Below the pieces are notes generated by a model. The model ran no database searches. It was not told the DNA's origin and saw only the letters and a program-made list of their open reading frames with translations. Both the position numbers and the translations under genes were made by a program. Positions 41,814 to 51,694 of a stretch of 52,205 nt of DNA are shown here, in pieces. Each line of letters starts with the position of its first letter. Positions within the stretch are counted from its first letter, which is position 1. The stretch covers positions 1-52,205 of the forward strand of contig CAMAUZ010000059.1 of the NCBI GenBank assembly GCA_945861535.1, read 5' to 3'. The stretch is from Akkermansia muciniphila. Lineage in GTDB: Bacteria; Verrucomicrobiota; Verrucomicrobiia; Limisphaerales; BJHT01.

Positions 41814-44090
41814 ATGAAAATGCTCCGTCTTCTTCTCGTCTCGCTTTGCCTCGCGGCTTTTCCCTTACACGCCCGCGCCGCGCTCACGCTCGAGCAGACG
41901 CAAAAGGCCGCCACGGGGATCGACTCCCTCCTCGCCGCGCACTGGAAGACCTCCGGCGTCACGCCCAACGCGTCCATCAGCGACGAGACCTTCGTGCGCC
42001 GTATCTATCTGGACCTCGCGGGGCGCATTCCGACCGCAGCAGAGGCACGCGCTTTTCTCTACTCGAAGCAGTCGGACAAGCGCGCGGCGTTGATCTACGA
42101 CCTGCTCGGTCGCGAGAGCTACGTGTCGCATTTCTACAACTTCTGGGCGGACATCCTGCGGCTGAAGTCGCACTTCGTGAACACAGCGAACGTCGTGCCC
42201 GCCGCCTACGCGAAGTTCATCAAGGAGAGCCTCCGCAGCAACAAGCCCTACGACCAGTTCGTGCGCGAGCTGCTCTCGGCGCGCGGCTACGCATGGGACA
42301 ACGGCGCGGTCGGCTACTACGGCCGCGACCCGGAGATGCCCCTCGACAACATGGCGCTCACCACGCGCATTTTCCTCGGCACGCGCATCGAGTGCGCGCA
42401 GTGCCACGACCATCCCTTCGACAAGTGGAAGCAGACGGAGTTCTACCACCTCGCGGCTTACACCTATGGCAACAAACTGGTGCATGAGGCGTTCAGCGGC
42501 GCGCGCGACGCCATTCGCGCCCGTCAGGATGCGATCAACAATGATTTCAAAAAGGAAAAGGCCGCGTCCACCGATGGCGGCAAGGCGGCGGAAAAGCGCA
42601 AGCAGGAGCGGCTCGACGCCATGGAGTATCGGAAAGTCGTCGGCATCATCAAAGGCCCGGTCGGCCAGCTCTTCAGCCCCATCGGCCTCGAACGCAAGGC
42701 CGACGCCGTGCTCAAACTGCCGTTCGATTTCCACCAGGACGACGGCAAGCCCGGCGACGTGATGCGGCCCCGGCCCATCTTCGGCACCGTGCCGGAATTG
42801 CAGTCCGCCGACGATTCCGCCGCAGCCTTCGCGCGCTGGGTGAAATCACCCGAAAACCCCCGCTTCACCCGCGTCATCGTAAACCGCCTTTGGCGAAAGC
42901 TCTTCGGCGTCGCGCTCACCGAGCCGCTCGATGATCTGCGCGACGGCGCAAACGCAATGGTGCCCGCCATCGAGCAGCACCTGACGAAGCTTCTCATCGA
43001 GCAGCGCTACGATTTGAAAGCGTTTCTCGCCGTCGTGGCGAACACGCGCGCCTACCAGTCCGCCGTTACGCCCGGCGAGTTCAACCGCGGCGAGGAGACC
43101 TATCACTTCACCGGCCCGCTGCTCCGCCGGATGACCGCCGAGCAGATTTGGGATTCCATGGTTGCACTGGCGAACCACGAACCCGACGCCCGCGACCTCG
43201 CCCGCGAGGGCCGCGACGACCGCCGCATCGCCGTCTCGCACATGGCCTGCGACGCCTACCTGAACTTCGCCGGCACCCAGCTCGTGGACATGGCCTACGC
43301 GCGCTTGCAGGCGGAACTGGACCTGCAAAAGCGCGACGCTGCCGTGAAGGAAGCCCTCATCGTCGCCAAGCGCGCCGGCGACAAACAGAAGGAACTCGAA
43401 TTGCGCCGCAAGGAAGGCGCCCTCGACCGCGAGCGCGGCGAGACCTTCGTGAAGGATTTCATCCTGCCCATCCTCACGAACCTCGCGCAGAAAAAAGCCG
43501 GACCGGACGCGAAAGTCACCGTGGACGAAACCTATAAGATGAACCCCAACCCGCGCGTGCTGCCGACCGAGACCTGGAAGCGCCTGCACGTCCCCGGCTA
43601 CGGGCCCGCGCCCAAGACCGCCGCGCAACTCGCAGCCGAAGCGCAGGCGGAAAAAGCGCGCCTCGTCACGCTGGCCTTGAGGCTCGGCTATACCGAGAAG
43701 GATTGCACCGGGTTCGTTGCCTACTGCGAGAGAACCGCCGCCGAATGGCGACGCGCCTCCGAACTCGACAGCCCCGCGCCGCGCGGTCATTTCCTGCGCA
43801 CCATGGGCCAGAGCGACCGCGACTTCGTCGAGAAGGCGAACCCGAACGCCGGCATCCCGCAGGCGCTGGCGCTGATGAACGGTGAACTCCTATCCCCGCG
43901 CGGCCTCCTCTCGCCCTACTCGCCCCTGCTGCACGGCGTCGATCGCGCAGCCGACAAAGTGGACGCTGTCTTCCTCGCGCTTCTCTCGCGCGCGCCCACC
44001 ACAGCGGAGCGCACCCGCCTCGCCAACACCGCCCTGACCGATCTCATCCACGGGATGCTGAACACGAAGCAGTTTCTTTTCATCCAGTGA
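41814..44090 (+). CDS. DUF1549/DUF1553 exported heme-type protein
   Basis: A 758-residue protein with a signal peptide (MKMLRLLLVSLCLAAFPLHARA). The N-terminal DUF1549 region has DETFVRRIYLDLAGRIPT and the heme c-type motif ECAQCHDHPFDKW (C194, C197, H198). The C-terminal DUF1553 region has FTRVIVNRLWRKLFGV, LRRMTAEQIWDSMVAL and the terminal LLSRAPTTAERTRLANT. These proteins are a hallmark of PVC secretomes and are paired with DUF1501 partners; they may take part in extracytoplasmic redox or glycan-related complexes. A Lys/Ala/Glu-rich helical insertion at about 500-560 contains a coiled-coil-like stretch (RAGDKQKELELRRKEG). The start ATG at 41814 directly precedes the signal; an earlier frame start overlaps the DUF1501 gene. 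Confidence 0.92.
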   Translation: MKMLRLLLVSLCLAAFPLHARAALTLEQTQKAATGIDSLLAAHWKTSGVTPNASISDETFVRRIYLDLAGRIPTAAEARAFLYSKQSDKRAALIYDLLGRESYVSHFYNFWADILRLKSHFVNTANVVPAAYAKFIKESLRSNKPYDQFVRELLSARGYAWDNGAVGYYGRDPEMPLDNMALTTRIFLGTRIECAQCHDHPFDKWKQTEFYHLAAYTYGNKLVHEAFSGARDAIRARQDAINNDFKKEKAASTDGGKAAEKRKQERLDAMEYRKVVGIIKGPVGQLFSPIGLERKADAVLKLPFDFHQDDGKPGDVMRPRPIFGTVPELQSADDSAAAFARWVKSPENPRFTRVIVNRLWRKLFGVALTEPLDDLRDGANAMVPAIEQHLTKLLIEQRYDLKAFLAVVANTRAYQSAVTPGEFNRGEETYHFTGPLLRRMTAEQIWDSMVALANHEPDARDLAREGRDDRRIAVSHMACDAYLNFAGTQLVDMAYARLQAELDLQKRDAAVKEALIVAKRAGDKQKELELRRKEGALDRERGETFVKDFILPILTNLAQKKAGPDAKVTVDETYKMNPNPRVLPTETWKRLHVPGYGPAPKTAAQLAAEAQAEKARLVTLALRLGYTEKDCTGFVAYCERTAAEWRRASELDSPAPRGHFLRTMGQSDRDFVEKANPNAGIPQALALMNGELLSPRGLLSPYSPLLHGVDRAADKVDAVFLALLSRAPTTAERTRLANTALTDLIHGMLNTKQFLFIQ

Positions 44091-44189
44091 ATCATCCCCG
44101 CTATGCAGGTTTGCCCCGCCGTCTGCCGACTGGTGAGTATCGCGCAGGCTTGAGCCGGGCAAACCGCCATCTCACGCTCTCCTGAAATT

Positions 44190-45407
44190 ATGACACGACC
44201 GCGCCTCACCCCGCTCATGCTTCTGTCCGCAGTGTTCAGTGTCGCCGGTTCGATCCTCGCGGCCACCTACGACCCGAACGTCCTGCCCAAGGGCCACGAA
44301 TACTTCGAACTGCGCGACGGCATCGCGAACGCGCAACTGAAGTTCGAGCGCGAGAAGACGGGGCGCATCGCCTTTCTCGGCGGCTCCATCACCGCCGGCG
44401 GCGGCTGGCGGGATCACACGATGAAATACTTCCAGGCGAAGTTCCCGCAGACGAAGTTCGAGTTCATCGGGGCGGGCATCAGCTCGATGGGCTCGGTGCC
44501 GCATTCGTTCCGGCTCGAGCGCGATGTGTTGTCGAAGGGGCCGGTGGACCTGCTCTTCGTCGAGGCAGCGGTGAATGACACCTCCAACATCCCGGACCAG
44601 CCCGACCAGATGCTCCGCGGCATGGAGGGCGTGGTGCGCCACGCGCGCGCGGCGAATCCGCTGACGGACATCATTCATCTGCACTTCGTCATGCCGCCGC
44701 ACATGGACGACTACAACCAAGGCCGCGTGCCCACATCCATCGCCCAGCACGAAAAGGTCGCCGTCGCTTATGGCAATCCGTCGCTGAATCTCGCCCGCGA
44801 AGTCACCGACCGCATCAACGCGGGTGAGTTCACTTGGGAGAAGGATTTCAAGGGCCTGCATCCGTCGGCCTTCGGTCATCAGCTCTACGCGAACAGCATC
44901 GCGCGGATGTTGAATGCAGCCTTCGCCAAGCCGGCAGCCACCACTGCCAAACCCCACGCCTTGCCCGCGCTCGTGGATGCCCGCAGCTACGTTCGCGGAC
45001 GGCTCGGCAACATCGCGCAGGCGCGTATCGTGAAGGGCTTCACCTTGGAGCCCGCGTGGAAGCCGACGGACAAGAAGGGCACGCGCGAGGGTTTTGTCGC
45101 GGTGCCCGCGCTGGTCGGCACGGAGCCGGGCGCGGAGTTTGAGTTTAGCTTCACCGGCACGGGCGCGGGGCTGTTCATCGCCTCCGGGCCGGACGCTGGC
45201 CGCATCGAGCACAGCGTGGACGGCGGAGCCTGGCGCGCCACGGACACCTTCACGCACTGGAGCGCCGGGCTGCATCTGCCGTGGGCCGTGATCCTCGATG
45301 ACGGACTGAAGGACGGTCCGCACACGGTGAAGGTCCGCATCGCCGCCGGCCACGACGCCAAAGGCACGGGCACCGCGCTGCGCGTATTCCATCTGCTGCT
45401 CAACTGA
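44190..45407 (+). CDS. Exported SGNH/GDSL-type hydrolase with C-terminal beta domain
   Basis: A 405-residue protein with a signal peptide (LTPLMLLSAVFSVAGSILA). The SGNH fold is shown by block I GGSITAGGGW (nucleophile Ser), block III EAAVNDT (Asn) and block V FKGLHPSAFGH (catalytic His preceded by D). Members deacetylate or de-esterify carbohydrates such as acetylated xylan or sialic acids. The C-terminal about 130 residues form a beta-sandwich (GTEPGAEFEFSFTGTGAGLF) like the jelly roll of CtCE2-type esterases. The 99-base gap upstream contains no gene. The gap to the next gene is 18 bases. Confidence 0.88.
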   Translation: MTRPRLTPLMLLSAVFSVAGSILAATYDPNVLPKGHEYFELRDGIANAQLKFEREKTGRIAFLGGSITAGGGWRDHTMKYFQAKFPQTKFEFIGAGISSMGSVPHSFRLERDVLSKGPVDLLFVEAAVNDTSNIPDQPDQMLRGMEGVVRHARAANPLTDIIHLHFVMPPHMDDYNQGRVPTSIAQHEKVAVAYGNPSLNLAREVTDRINAGEFTWEKDFKGLHPSAFGHQLYANSIARMLNAAFAKPAATTAKPHALPALVDARSYVRGRLGNIAQARIVKGFTLEPAWKPTDKKGTREGFVAVPALVGTEPGAEFEFSFTGTGAGLFIASGPDAGRIEHSVDGGAWRATDTFTHWSAGLHLPWAVILDDGLKDGPHTVKVRIAAGHDAKGTGTALRVFHLLLN

Positions 45408-45425
45408 CTTCCACCCAAGGCCCCC

Positions 45426-46175
45426 GTGCTCCGGTTAATCCTCACCCTGCTGCTCGCGACATCCCCCGCCGCTCTGCGCGCTGCCGATGCGGCCTGGCTG
45501 CGCGAGAAGGGCACGCTGATTTTCCACGACGCTTTCGAGCGCGAGGAGGATGGCAATCTCGCCAAGGCCATCGGCAAAGGCTGGAACAGCGCGACCGCCG
45601 ACCGCGTGCCGCACATCAAGATGGCCGACCTCGATGGCGGCATTCTCAAAATCAACAGTGCGTCGAAAGAGGCGGGGCACGCCGCACACATTCACCACGA
45701 GGCCGGTTTTACGGACGGCGGTGCGGTTGTGCGCTTCAAGTTTCCGGGCTTGAACAAGGGCGAATCGCTCCAACTCGGCTTCGTGGACCGCGAGACCAAA
45801 GGTGTTCACGCCGGACATCTCGGCTACGGCATTCTCTCGCCGTCGAGCGTCACGCTGATTGACCACAAGACCGGCATTATGAACTTGGAGAACCGCAAGC
45901 GCCGCGATGACGCCGTCGCCCGAAAGGAGAAGCTGCCGGCGGACCTCGAGGCGCTCCTGAAGTCGAAACACACCACCGTGCCGTGGAAGTCCGACACCGA
46001 ATGGCACGAGCTCATCCTTGTGACCGAAGGCGACGAGATGCGCTTGAGTCTGGATGGCAAACTCGTGGCGAAGCATCGCTCCGAAGGCTTCGCGCACCCG
46101 ATGAAACGATGGTTCAGTTTCCTCGTTCCGAACACGGTGTGGATTGACGACGTGAAGATTTGGAAAGTCCGCTGA
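45426..46175 (+). CDS. Exported DUF1080/LamG-like protein
   Basis: A 249-residue protein starting at GTG (45426) with AAGG eight bases upstream. The signal peptide is LRLILTLLLATSPAALRA. The rest is a concanavalin-like beta-jelly roll similar to DUF1080 (3-keto-disaccharide hydrolase-like) domains: IFHDAFEREEDGN, VVRFKFPGLNKGESLQLGF, DEMRLSLDGKLVAKH and the terminal NTVWIDDVKIWKV. Catalytic activity in the DUF1080 family has been described for 3-keto-glycosides, but the residues are not discernible here, so a carbohydrate-binding role is equally possible. It lies within the operon between the GDSL hydrolase and the second giant cytochrome. Confidence 0.8.
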   Translation: MLRLILTLLLATSPAALRAADAAWLREKGTLIFHDAFEREEDGNLAKAIGKGWNSATADRVPHIKMADLDGGILKINSASKEAGHAAHIHHEAGFTDGGAVVRFKFPGLNKGESLQLGFVDRETKGVHAGHLGYGILSPSSVTLIDHKTGIMNLENRKRRDDAVARKEKLPADLEALLKSKHTTVPWKSDTEWHELILVTEGDEMRLSLDGKLVAKHRSEGFAHPMKRWFSFLVPNTVWIDDVKIWKVR

Positions 46176-46205
46176 CCTGCCAGGCCCCAGCCAAACTGCC
46201 GACCT

Positions 46206-49200
46206 ATGATGCCCTCCTTGCTAAGCCGTCTCTTGATCCAATGCGCGATAGTGGGCTTCGGTTGCTCGCTGCTCGCCATGCCCGCTTGTGCCGCCATCCC
46301 TTTCGCCAAGAACGACACGATTCTCTTCTACGGCAACTCGATGGTGGAGCGGTTGCTGGAGTCCGGGCATCTGGAGGCGCAGATGCAGCTCGCCCATCCG
46401 GAGAAGAATCTCCGCCTGCGCAGCCTCGCTTGGACCGGCGATGAAGTCGGCCACCGGCTCCGCGCCGAGGGGTATGTCGAGCACTTGAAGACGTTGCTGG
46501 CGAAGTGGCCGGCGAATGTCGTCGTGCTCGGCTACGGCATGAATGAGTCCTTCGGCGGCCCGGCGGGGCTGGCCGCGTTTCGGGCGCAGTTCGAGGCGCA
46601 TTTGCGGGAGGTCGGTCGGCTGCATCCCAACGCCAAGCTCGTGCTGCTCTCGCCCATCGCGGTTCCCAACGACGGGCCGCGCAATGCCGAAGTCGCCGCT
46701 TATTCCGCAGTGATTGCGGATTTGGCGAAAGCCCGCGGCGCGCTGTTCGTGGAGCTGTTCACGGCCAGTCAGGCGGCGCACGCCAAGAGTCCGGTTCCGC
46801 TCGTGAGCCAGGGCATTCACCTCACCGACGCGGGCAATCGCGAAATGGGCAACGCCATCGCGCGTGCTTTGCTGGGGGAGGCGGCGGTGGCTCGCGTGCC
46901 CACCTGGCGCGTGGAGGATGTGGCCTTGGCCGCCGCGCAGAAGGCCCGCGCCGTCGCCGACCTCGTGCGGCCGAAAAACGGCGTGGTCTATTACGGCGTG
47001 CGCAAACGGCCCGAGGAATACGCCGCCGAGATGCCGCGTTATCACCAGCTCATCGAGCAGGCAGAGCGGATTTTGCACGAATTGGTTAGCAAGCCGTCCG
47101 GGCACTTCGCCGACTTTCCCGCGCCTTCCCTGCCGCCGATGCCGGAGGGCAAGAGCAAAACCGACCGCTTCGGTGGCGGCGTGGTGAAATCCCCGGCGGA
47201 GCAGCAGAAGGATTTGAAAGTCGCCGATGGCTACACGCTCAACCTCTTCGCGTCGGAGGCGGAGTTCCCCGATTTGAAAAGCCCGGTGCAGATGGCCTTC
47301 GACGCGCGCGGTCGCCTGTGGGTCGTGACGATGCCGTCCTTCCCCCACACCGTCCCCGGTGCGCCGCCCCGGGACAAGATTCTGATTCTCGAAGACACCA
47401 ACCGCGACGGGAAGGCGGACAAGAGCACGGTGTTTGCAGACGGCTTTGACGCGCTGGACGGCGTCGCCTTCCACGAGCGCGGCGTCATCGTCTCCGCGCA
47501 GCCGCGGCTGCTGCTGCTCACGGACCGCGATGGCGATGGCCGGGCGGATGCCCAGACCGAGCTCCTGCGCGGCGTGGACGTGACCGACTCGCATCACGGC
47601 GGCATGGTCGCGAGCGACCCGCTGGGCCATGTGATTTTTTGCGATGGCGTGTTTCACCGGTCACAATTCGAGACGCCGTTCGGCGTGGTGCGCGGCGTTG
47701 ATTCCACCACGTATCGCCTGGAGCCCGGCACCGGTCGCATCACCGCCGAGTGGCAAAGCATGACGCCCAACCCGTGGAAAGTTTCCTTCGACCGCTACGG
47801 CAACATTTTCCAACGCTACGGTGGCGGCCATGTGCTCGATGGGTTGCCGCTCACCTGGACGCCGCTAGGGGCCTATCATCCTTACGGCCACGGCACGGTG
47901 GTGAACTACGGGAAAGGCTCCGCGCTCAGTGTCATTTCGAGTCCGAACTTCCCGGCCGAGTATCAGCAAGGCATCGCGTCCGCCACGCTGCTGGGCAACT
48001 ACTTCGTCTCGCTCTCGAAGCCCAACGCCACCGCCGGGCCCATTGTCGGCACGGACCGGCTTGATGTGCTCAGTTCCACCAACGCCGCGTTCCGGCCGGT
48101 GGACTGCGAGTTTGGCTTCGATGGGGCGCTCTACATCTCCGACTTCTCCAGCCGCATCATCGGTCACGCACAGCATCCGATGCGCGACCCGCAATGGAAC
48201 CACGAGAAGGGCCGCATCTGGCGCGTGGTTTACAACGGGAAGCCGGTCGTCACGGACTGGCCGAACATCGAAGGCGCAAGCGTGCCGCAACTGCTAGCGC
48301 TGCTTACCCATCCGCAAGACATCGTGCGCCATCACGCGCGCATCCGCTTGCGCGGACTCGGTAGCGAAGTCGTCCCCGCGCTGGACGCCTGGCTGGCCGC
48401 GCTGAATCGTGCCCAGCCCTCGTTCGCCCCGTCCGCGCTCGAAGCCCTGTGGGTCCTGCACGCCCGGGGCGAGGTTCGCCCGTCCGTCCTTGGCGAACTG
48501 CTGCGCGCCACGGACCCACTGCTGCGCGCCGCCGCCGTGCAGCTCATCCGCTTTCAATCTGAGCGATTGCCCGACGCGCTCAACTGGCTCACCGCCGCCG
48601 CACAAGACACGCACCCGCGCGTGCGCATGGCCGTCATCAGCGTCGTCGCGCACCTGCGACAGCGGCAGCCGCAGTTGGAATCGGCCCTTGCCCGGCGCAA
48701 GCCCGCCGAGCCGCCGGTGCAGCAGATGCTCGCCGATTTGAAACTGGGGTCCAAACCCGTCCGGGGCCGCTCAATTCCCGTGCTGGAGGTTTCCCCCGAA
48801 ACGAAAGTGAGCCAGTGGCTCTCCCTCGGCGAAAGCAGCGCCCCCGAGCCCAGCCCAGCTCCGAGCACCGCCGCTCAAAAGAAAGGCAAGGCTGCTCCGC
48901 TCAAAACGTTGACCTACCGCACCTTCCTCGAAGCCGATACCAGCCAGACCGCGCTGTTGAGCGTCAGGCACGGCTACCTCGACATCTCGGCCAACGGCGT
49001 GCAACTCCTCACCGCCGACAGCCAGTGGAGCTCCGAGCAGCAAGTGCAAGTCGAGTTGCAGCGCGGGCTCAACAGCATCGAAATCGCCTTCCGCCGGGCC
49101 AAACCTGCGATGCCGCCGGTATTCCTCTACGACTTGCTCGGCCAACCACTCAGCGGCGCACGCCTCGCCACCACTGCCGCCGGTTTGAAGACTTTCGCCG

Positions 49201-50162
49201 CTGCGTGGGACCTGGCCCACGCTGCCGACGCCAACTCGCTCCGCGTGCAAGCCGTGCCGAACCTCATGCAGTTCGCGCCGCGCCAGCTCCACGCCAAGCC
49301 CGGTGCGCAGGTCCGCATCATTTTTGAAAACCCCGACTTGATGCAGCACAACTTCGTGCTCGTCGCCGCCGGAGCGGATGAAGAAATCGGCCTGCTCGCC
49401 GACCAGATGGCCACCCAGCCCGACGCGCTGGCCAAGCAATACCTGCCTGCCTCAAAGAAAATTCTCCACGCCACGGCGCTGGTGAATCCCAACGGTCGCG
49501 CGGAGTTGAACTTCACCGCACCCAACGAACCGGGCCGCTACCCCTACCTCTGCACCTTCCCCGGCCACTGGCGCGTGATGCGCGGCGTCCTCATCGTGGC
49601 GGACAATCTTCAGGACTTCCTCGCGAAGAACCCCGAGCCGGTGACCAAGCTCACCGAGTGGAAGCTCGCTGACTTCGCCGACGACCTGAAGCGTGTGGGC
49701 CAGCACCGCAACTTCACGCGCGGCCAGCAGCAGTTCACCGCCCTCGCCTGCGCCCAGTGCCATCAACTCAGCAAGGAAGGCGTCGCCTTCGGCCCGAGCC
49801 TCAGCGACGTGGTGAAGAAATATAAAGGCGACGCCAAGCTCGTGTTGCAGGAAATCCTCGAACCCTCGAAAGCCATCGAGGAGAAGTATCGCAGCGTGAC
49901 GCTCGAACTCGGCGACGAAAACTCGCCCTCCGGCCTCATCCTCGCCGAGGACAAAGATACCGTGACCATCCAGACCGGCCCGACCGCCGCGCAGGTGCAG
50001 AAGGTCGCCAAGACCGCCATCAAGTCGCGCAAAGCCTCCGCGCTCTCGCTCATGCCCGCCGGTCTGTTGAGCTCACTGGACAAGGAACAAATCCTTGACC
50101 TCCTCGCCTACCTCCTCGCCGGCGGCAGCCCCGACCACGCGGCCTTCAAGCACGGTCACTAG
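46206..50162 (+). CDS. Giant exported SGNH-propeller-cupredoxin-cytochrome c fusion
   Basis: A 1318-residue paralogue of the protein at 30872, without ThuA and discoidin modules. Order: signal peptide (about 1-30); SGNH domain (about 34-225; block I GNSMVERL with Ser retained, GYGMNES, QGIHLTDAGN); linker; PVC-type propeller (about 335-678) with loops DTNRDGKAD and DRDGDGRAD; HEAT-like helices (about 690-825); a beta-rich domain (about 898-985); cupredoxin with H1048, C1116, H1121 and M1125; cytochrome c CAQCH (C1182, C1185, H1186). The last 155 residues are almost identical to those of the 30872 protein, down to a 98-base stretch with one mismatch. It closes the operon begun by DUF1501, suggesting that DUF1501/1549 partners, esterase and oxidoreductase work on one substrate; this is inference. 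Confidence 0.86.
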   Translation: MMPSLLSRLLIQCAIVGFGCSLLAMPACAAIPFAKNDTILFYGNSMVERLLESGHLEAQMQLAHPEKNLRLRSLAWTGDEVGHRLRAEGYVEHLKTLLAKWPANVVVLGYGMNESFGGPAGLAAFRAQFEAHLREVGRLHPNAKLVLLSPIAVPNDGPRNAEVAAYSAVIADLAKARGALFVELFTASQAAHAKSPVPLVSQGIHLTDAGNREMGNAIARALLGEAAVARVPTWRVEDVALAAAQKARAVADLVRPKNGVVYYGVRKRPEEYAAEMPRYHQLIEQAERILHELVSKPSGHFADFPAPSLPPMPEGKSKTDRFGGGVVKSPAEQQKDLKVADGYTLNLFASEAEFPDLKSPVQMAFDARGRLWVVTMPSFPHTVPGAPPRDKILILEDTNRDGKADKSTVFADGFDALDGVAFHERGVIVSAQPRLLLLTDRDGDGRADAQTELLRGVDVTDSHHGGMVASDPLGHVIFCDGVFHRSQFETPFGVVRGVDSTTYRLEPGTGRITAEWQSMTPNPWKVSFDRYGNIFQRYGGGHVLDGLPLTWTPLGAYHPYGHGTVVNYGKGSALSVISSPNFPAEYQQGIASATLLGNYFVSLSKPNATAGPIVGTDRLDVLSSTNAAFRPVDCEFGFDGALYISDFSSRIIGHAQHPMRDPQWNHEKGRIWRVVYNGKPVVTDWPNIEGASVPQLLALLTHPQDIVRHHARIRLRGLGSEVVPALDAWLAALNRAQPSFAPSALEALWVLHARGEVRPSVLGELLRATDPLLRAAAVQLIRFQSERLPDALNWLTAAAQDTHPRVRMAVISVVAHLRQRQPQLESALARRKPAEPPVQQMLADLKLGSKPVRGRSIPVLEVSPETKVSQWLSLGESSAPEPSPAPSTAAQKKGKAAPLKTLTYRTFLEADTSQTALLSVRHGYLDISANGVQLLTADSQWSSEQQVQVELQRGLNSIEIAFRRAKPAMPPVFLYDLLGQPLSGARLATTAAGLKTFAAAWDLAHAADANSLRVQAVPNLMQFAPRQLHAKPGAQVRIIFENPDLMQHNFVLVAAGADEEIGLLADQMATQPDALAKQYLPASKKILHATALVNPNGRAELNFTAPNEPGRYPYLCTFPGHWRVMRGVLIVADNLQDFLAKNPEPVTKLTEWKLADFADDLKRVGQHRNFTRGQQQFTALACAQCHQLSKEGVAFGPSLSDVVKKYKGDAKLVLQEILEPSKAIEEKYRSVTLELGDENSPSGLILAEDKDTVTIQTGPTAAQVQKVAKTAIKSRKASALSLMPAGLLSSLDKEQILDLLAYLLAGGSPDHAAFKHGH

Positions 50163-50480
50163 CCCTAATGCCTTTCGGTAATTCCGCTCCGCTGAACGCA
50201 GGGCCGCCAAGCGCGCGTTCCGCAATTCTCGGCAACCCCAACAAGGTTGTGTCCTCCAGCCCAGGGTTGCGAGGAACGAGCCACCCTGAGTAGGCATCGG
50301 AACGTTTTTCAACCCCAACGGGGTTGCGGACCGCCCCCACCGTCGGGCCACAGCCCCGTTGGGGTTGTTAAGTCGGGGACGGGTCACCCAGGGTAGCTCG
50401 TTCCTCGCAACCTTGGGTTGAAGGCCGGAATCCCGTTGGAATTTTTCGTTGGAATTACTGAAGGGCATTAGCGCTACAGC
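50163..50480. repeat. Large imperfect palindrome of about 300 bp
   Basis: The left end CTAATGCCTTTCGGTAATTCC (near 50166-50189) pairs with the right end near 50451-50473 with two mismatches. Nested inside, CAGCCCAGGGTTGCGAGGAA with GAGC(C)ACCCTG near 50259-50290 pairs with 50388-50418, and the centre has CAACCCCAACGGGGTTG facing CAGCCCCGTTGGGGTTG. This is one dispersed-type palindromic element directly after the last gene. It could serve as its terminator, which is inference. Confidence 0.78.
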
Positions 50481-50960
50481 CTTTGTCCCCCTCTCCTTCG
50501 TTCGGAACGAAGGAGAGGGTTGGGGAGAGGAGGCGCTTAGCAGAGTCAGGCGGCTTGCAACTGTGAAGCACCCCTCTCCCCGCCCCCCCTCCCCGCTCGT
50601 GCCTCACGGGGAGAGGGAGACCGACGCGCTGCTTGTTACCGCAGCCCCAGCACGAAATTTCGCGACAATTGATGCGCGCTTCCTGCCGGGTGCGATTAGC
50701 GGGCCGCTTAAACGCAAAACTTCCCACTCTGTTTCTAGTCATTCGAGGGAGTTTCCCCACTCACTCCAACCTATCCGAGCGCTGTCCCATTCTCATCCTG
50801 CGGCTTTCCGCCCCGGGGGAGAGCGCGCCCCAATTCCGGACGCTCCTTTTCCGCTATTGCCAGCAAGCTTCCAGTATCCAGCAGCGTCGGGTGGGGTCGC
50901 CGCAGGCATTTCCCCATATCACCCCGCCGCGTCCCGTGTTCACGGAGGCATTTGCTCACT
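50481..50960. repeat. Gene-free region with a second copy of the 17638-17790 element
   Basis: 50487-50635 begins with a long palindrome centred on TTCGTTCGGAACGAA, followed by TTGGGGAGAGGAGGCGCT and ending with CCTCACGGGGAGAGGGAG. It is a clear relative of 17638-17790 and shares the inner phrase GTGAAGCACCCCTCTCCCC. Bases 50640-50960 show no gene, no repeat copy and no RNA that I can recognise. Confidence 0.75.
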
Positions 50961-50961
50961 T

Positions 50962-51270
50962 GTGAAAGCCAGTTTCGTACCTTGAGAAACTATTTTTGCA
51001 CCTTGGGAAGCCGCTTCCGTACCTTGGGAAAGCGTTTCCTGATATTGTCCGGGGTTTTGGCCCTTCCTACAAGAACTCGGCAAACGGTGCCAAACCCTTG
51101 CCAATATTAAAAAGTTGTTTCCAAAGATACCAAAACCACTTCCCGACACTGCAAAGTCTCTGCTCAGGGTACGGAAACCATTTTCCCTTATCAGGAAACG
51201 CCTTCCTGAATACGGAAAGCTCACGCCGGATACTGCCGGGCGGCTTCCCGATCCCTGAACCCCGGGCAAA
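50962..51270. repeat. Degenerate array of about 21-bp palindromic units
   Basis: Starting at about 50966 the sequence repeats a unit near 21 bases: TTTCGTACCTTGAGAAAC, then TTTGCACCTTGGGAAGC, then CTTCCGTACCTTGGGAAAG, then more divergent versions built on TTCC...GGAA to about 51260. Each unit is itself an imperfect palindrome, so both strands look alike. On the minus strand the better units would encode seven-residue repeats of the type SQGTxxx, but the frame decays and no start or domain is seen. I call it a repeat array rather than a gene. Confidence 0.7.
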
Positions 51271-51694
51271 AATCGCCGCTTGTCCCCGGCAAAACCATCC
51301 TACCCTGAGACAATTGCCTGGCCCCGTCGCGTAAAAAACTTTGCCTCACATGGTCGGCATGGCCGCGCGGCGCGCAGTACTTTACCCGGCGTCTTTTCTG
51401 CTCTTTCCGTGCCGCACGAACGAAGAGAGCAAGACGGTAGGGCGCGTCTGTCCCCTGCGCGCCGCCGGAGCGTAGGCACACCCTTGGCGGCGCGGTGAGG
51501 ACACCGCGCCCGACCAGACTGAATCTCGCTCCCCCTCTGCTCGTGAGGCTCCAACGGAGAGCGGGCCGGGGAGCGGGGTGCTCCACCATGCGTATCTCAG
51601 TTTATTGCAACGATCAGTGCGTGTTGACGCAGTCCCGTAGGGACGATCGACAATAGCCCAGCACTTGAGTGCTGGGTATGCGGCGATTTAACCC
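51271..51694. repeat. Gene-free region with the GTAGGGCGCGTC element and short hairpins
   Basis: 51436-51517 starts GGTAGGGCGCGTCTGTCCCC, as in the element at 17404-17484, with the right arm diverged. CCCAGCACTTGAGTGCTGGG is a perfect 20-base hairpin at 51657-51676, and a partial copy (CCCAGCACTGAAGTGCTG) is near 51968-51985. Nothing else is recognised. Confidence 0.65.

Noticed and set aside
50449-50985. A 178-codon frame at the right of the last operon
   Set aside because: It runs through the dispersed repeat shared with 17638-17790 and has no protein-like features.
50940-51269. A coding gene with seven-residue repeats in the 21-bp array
   Set aside because: Only the first few units encode regular repeats; later units diverge, and no conserved start or domain was seen.
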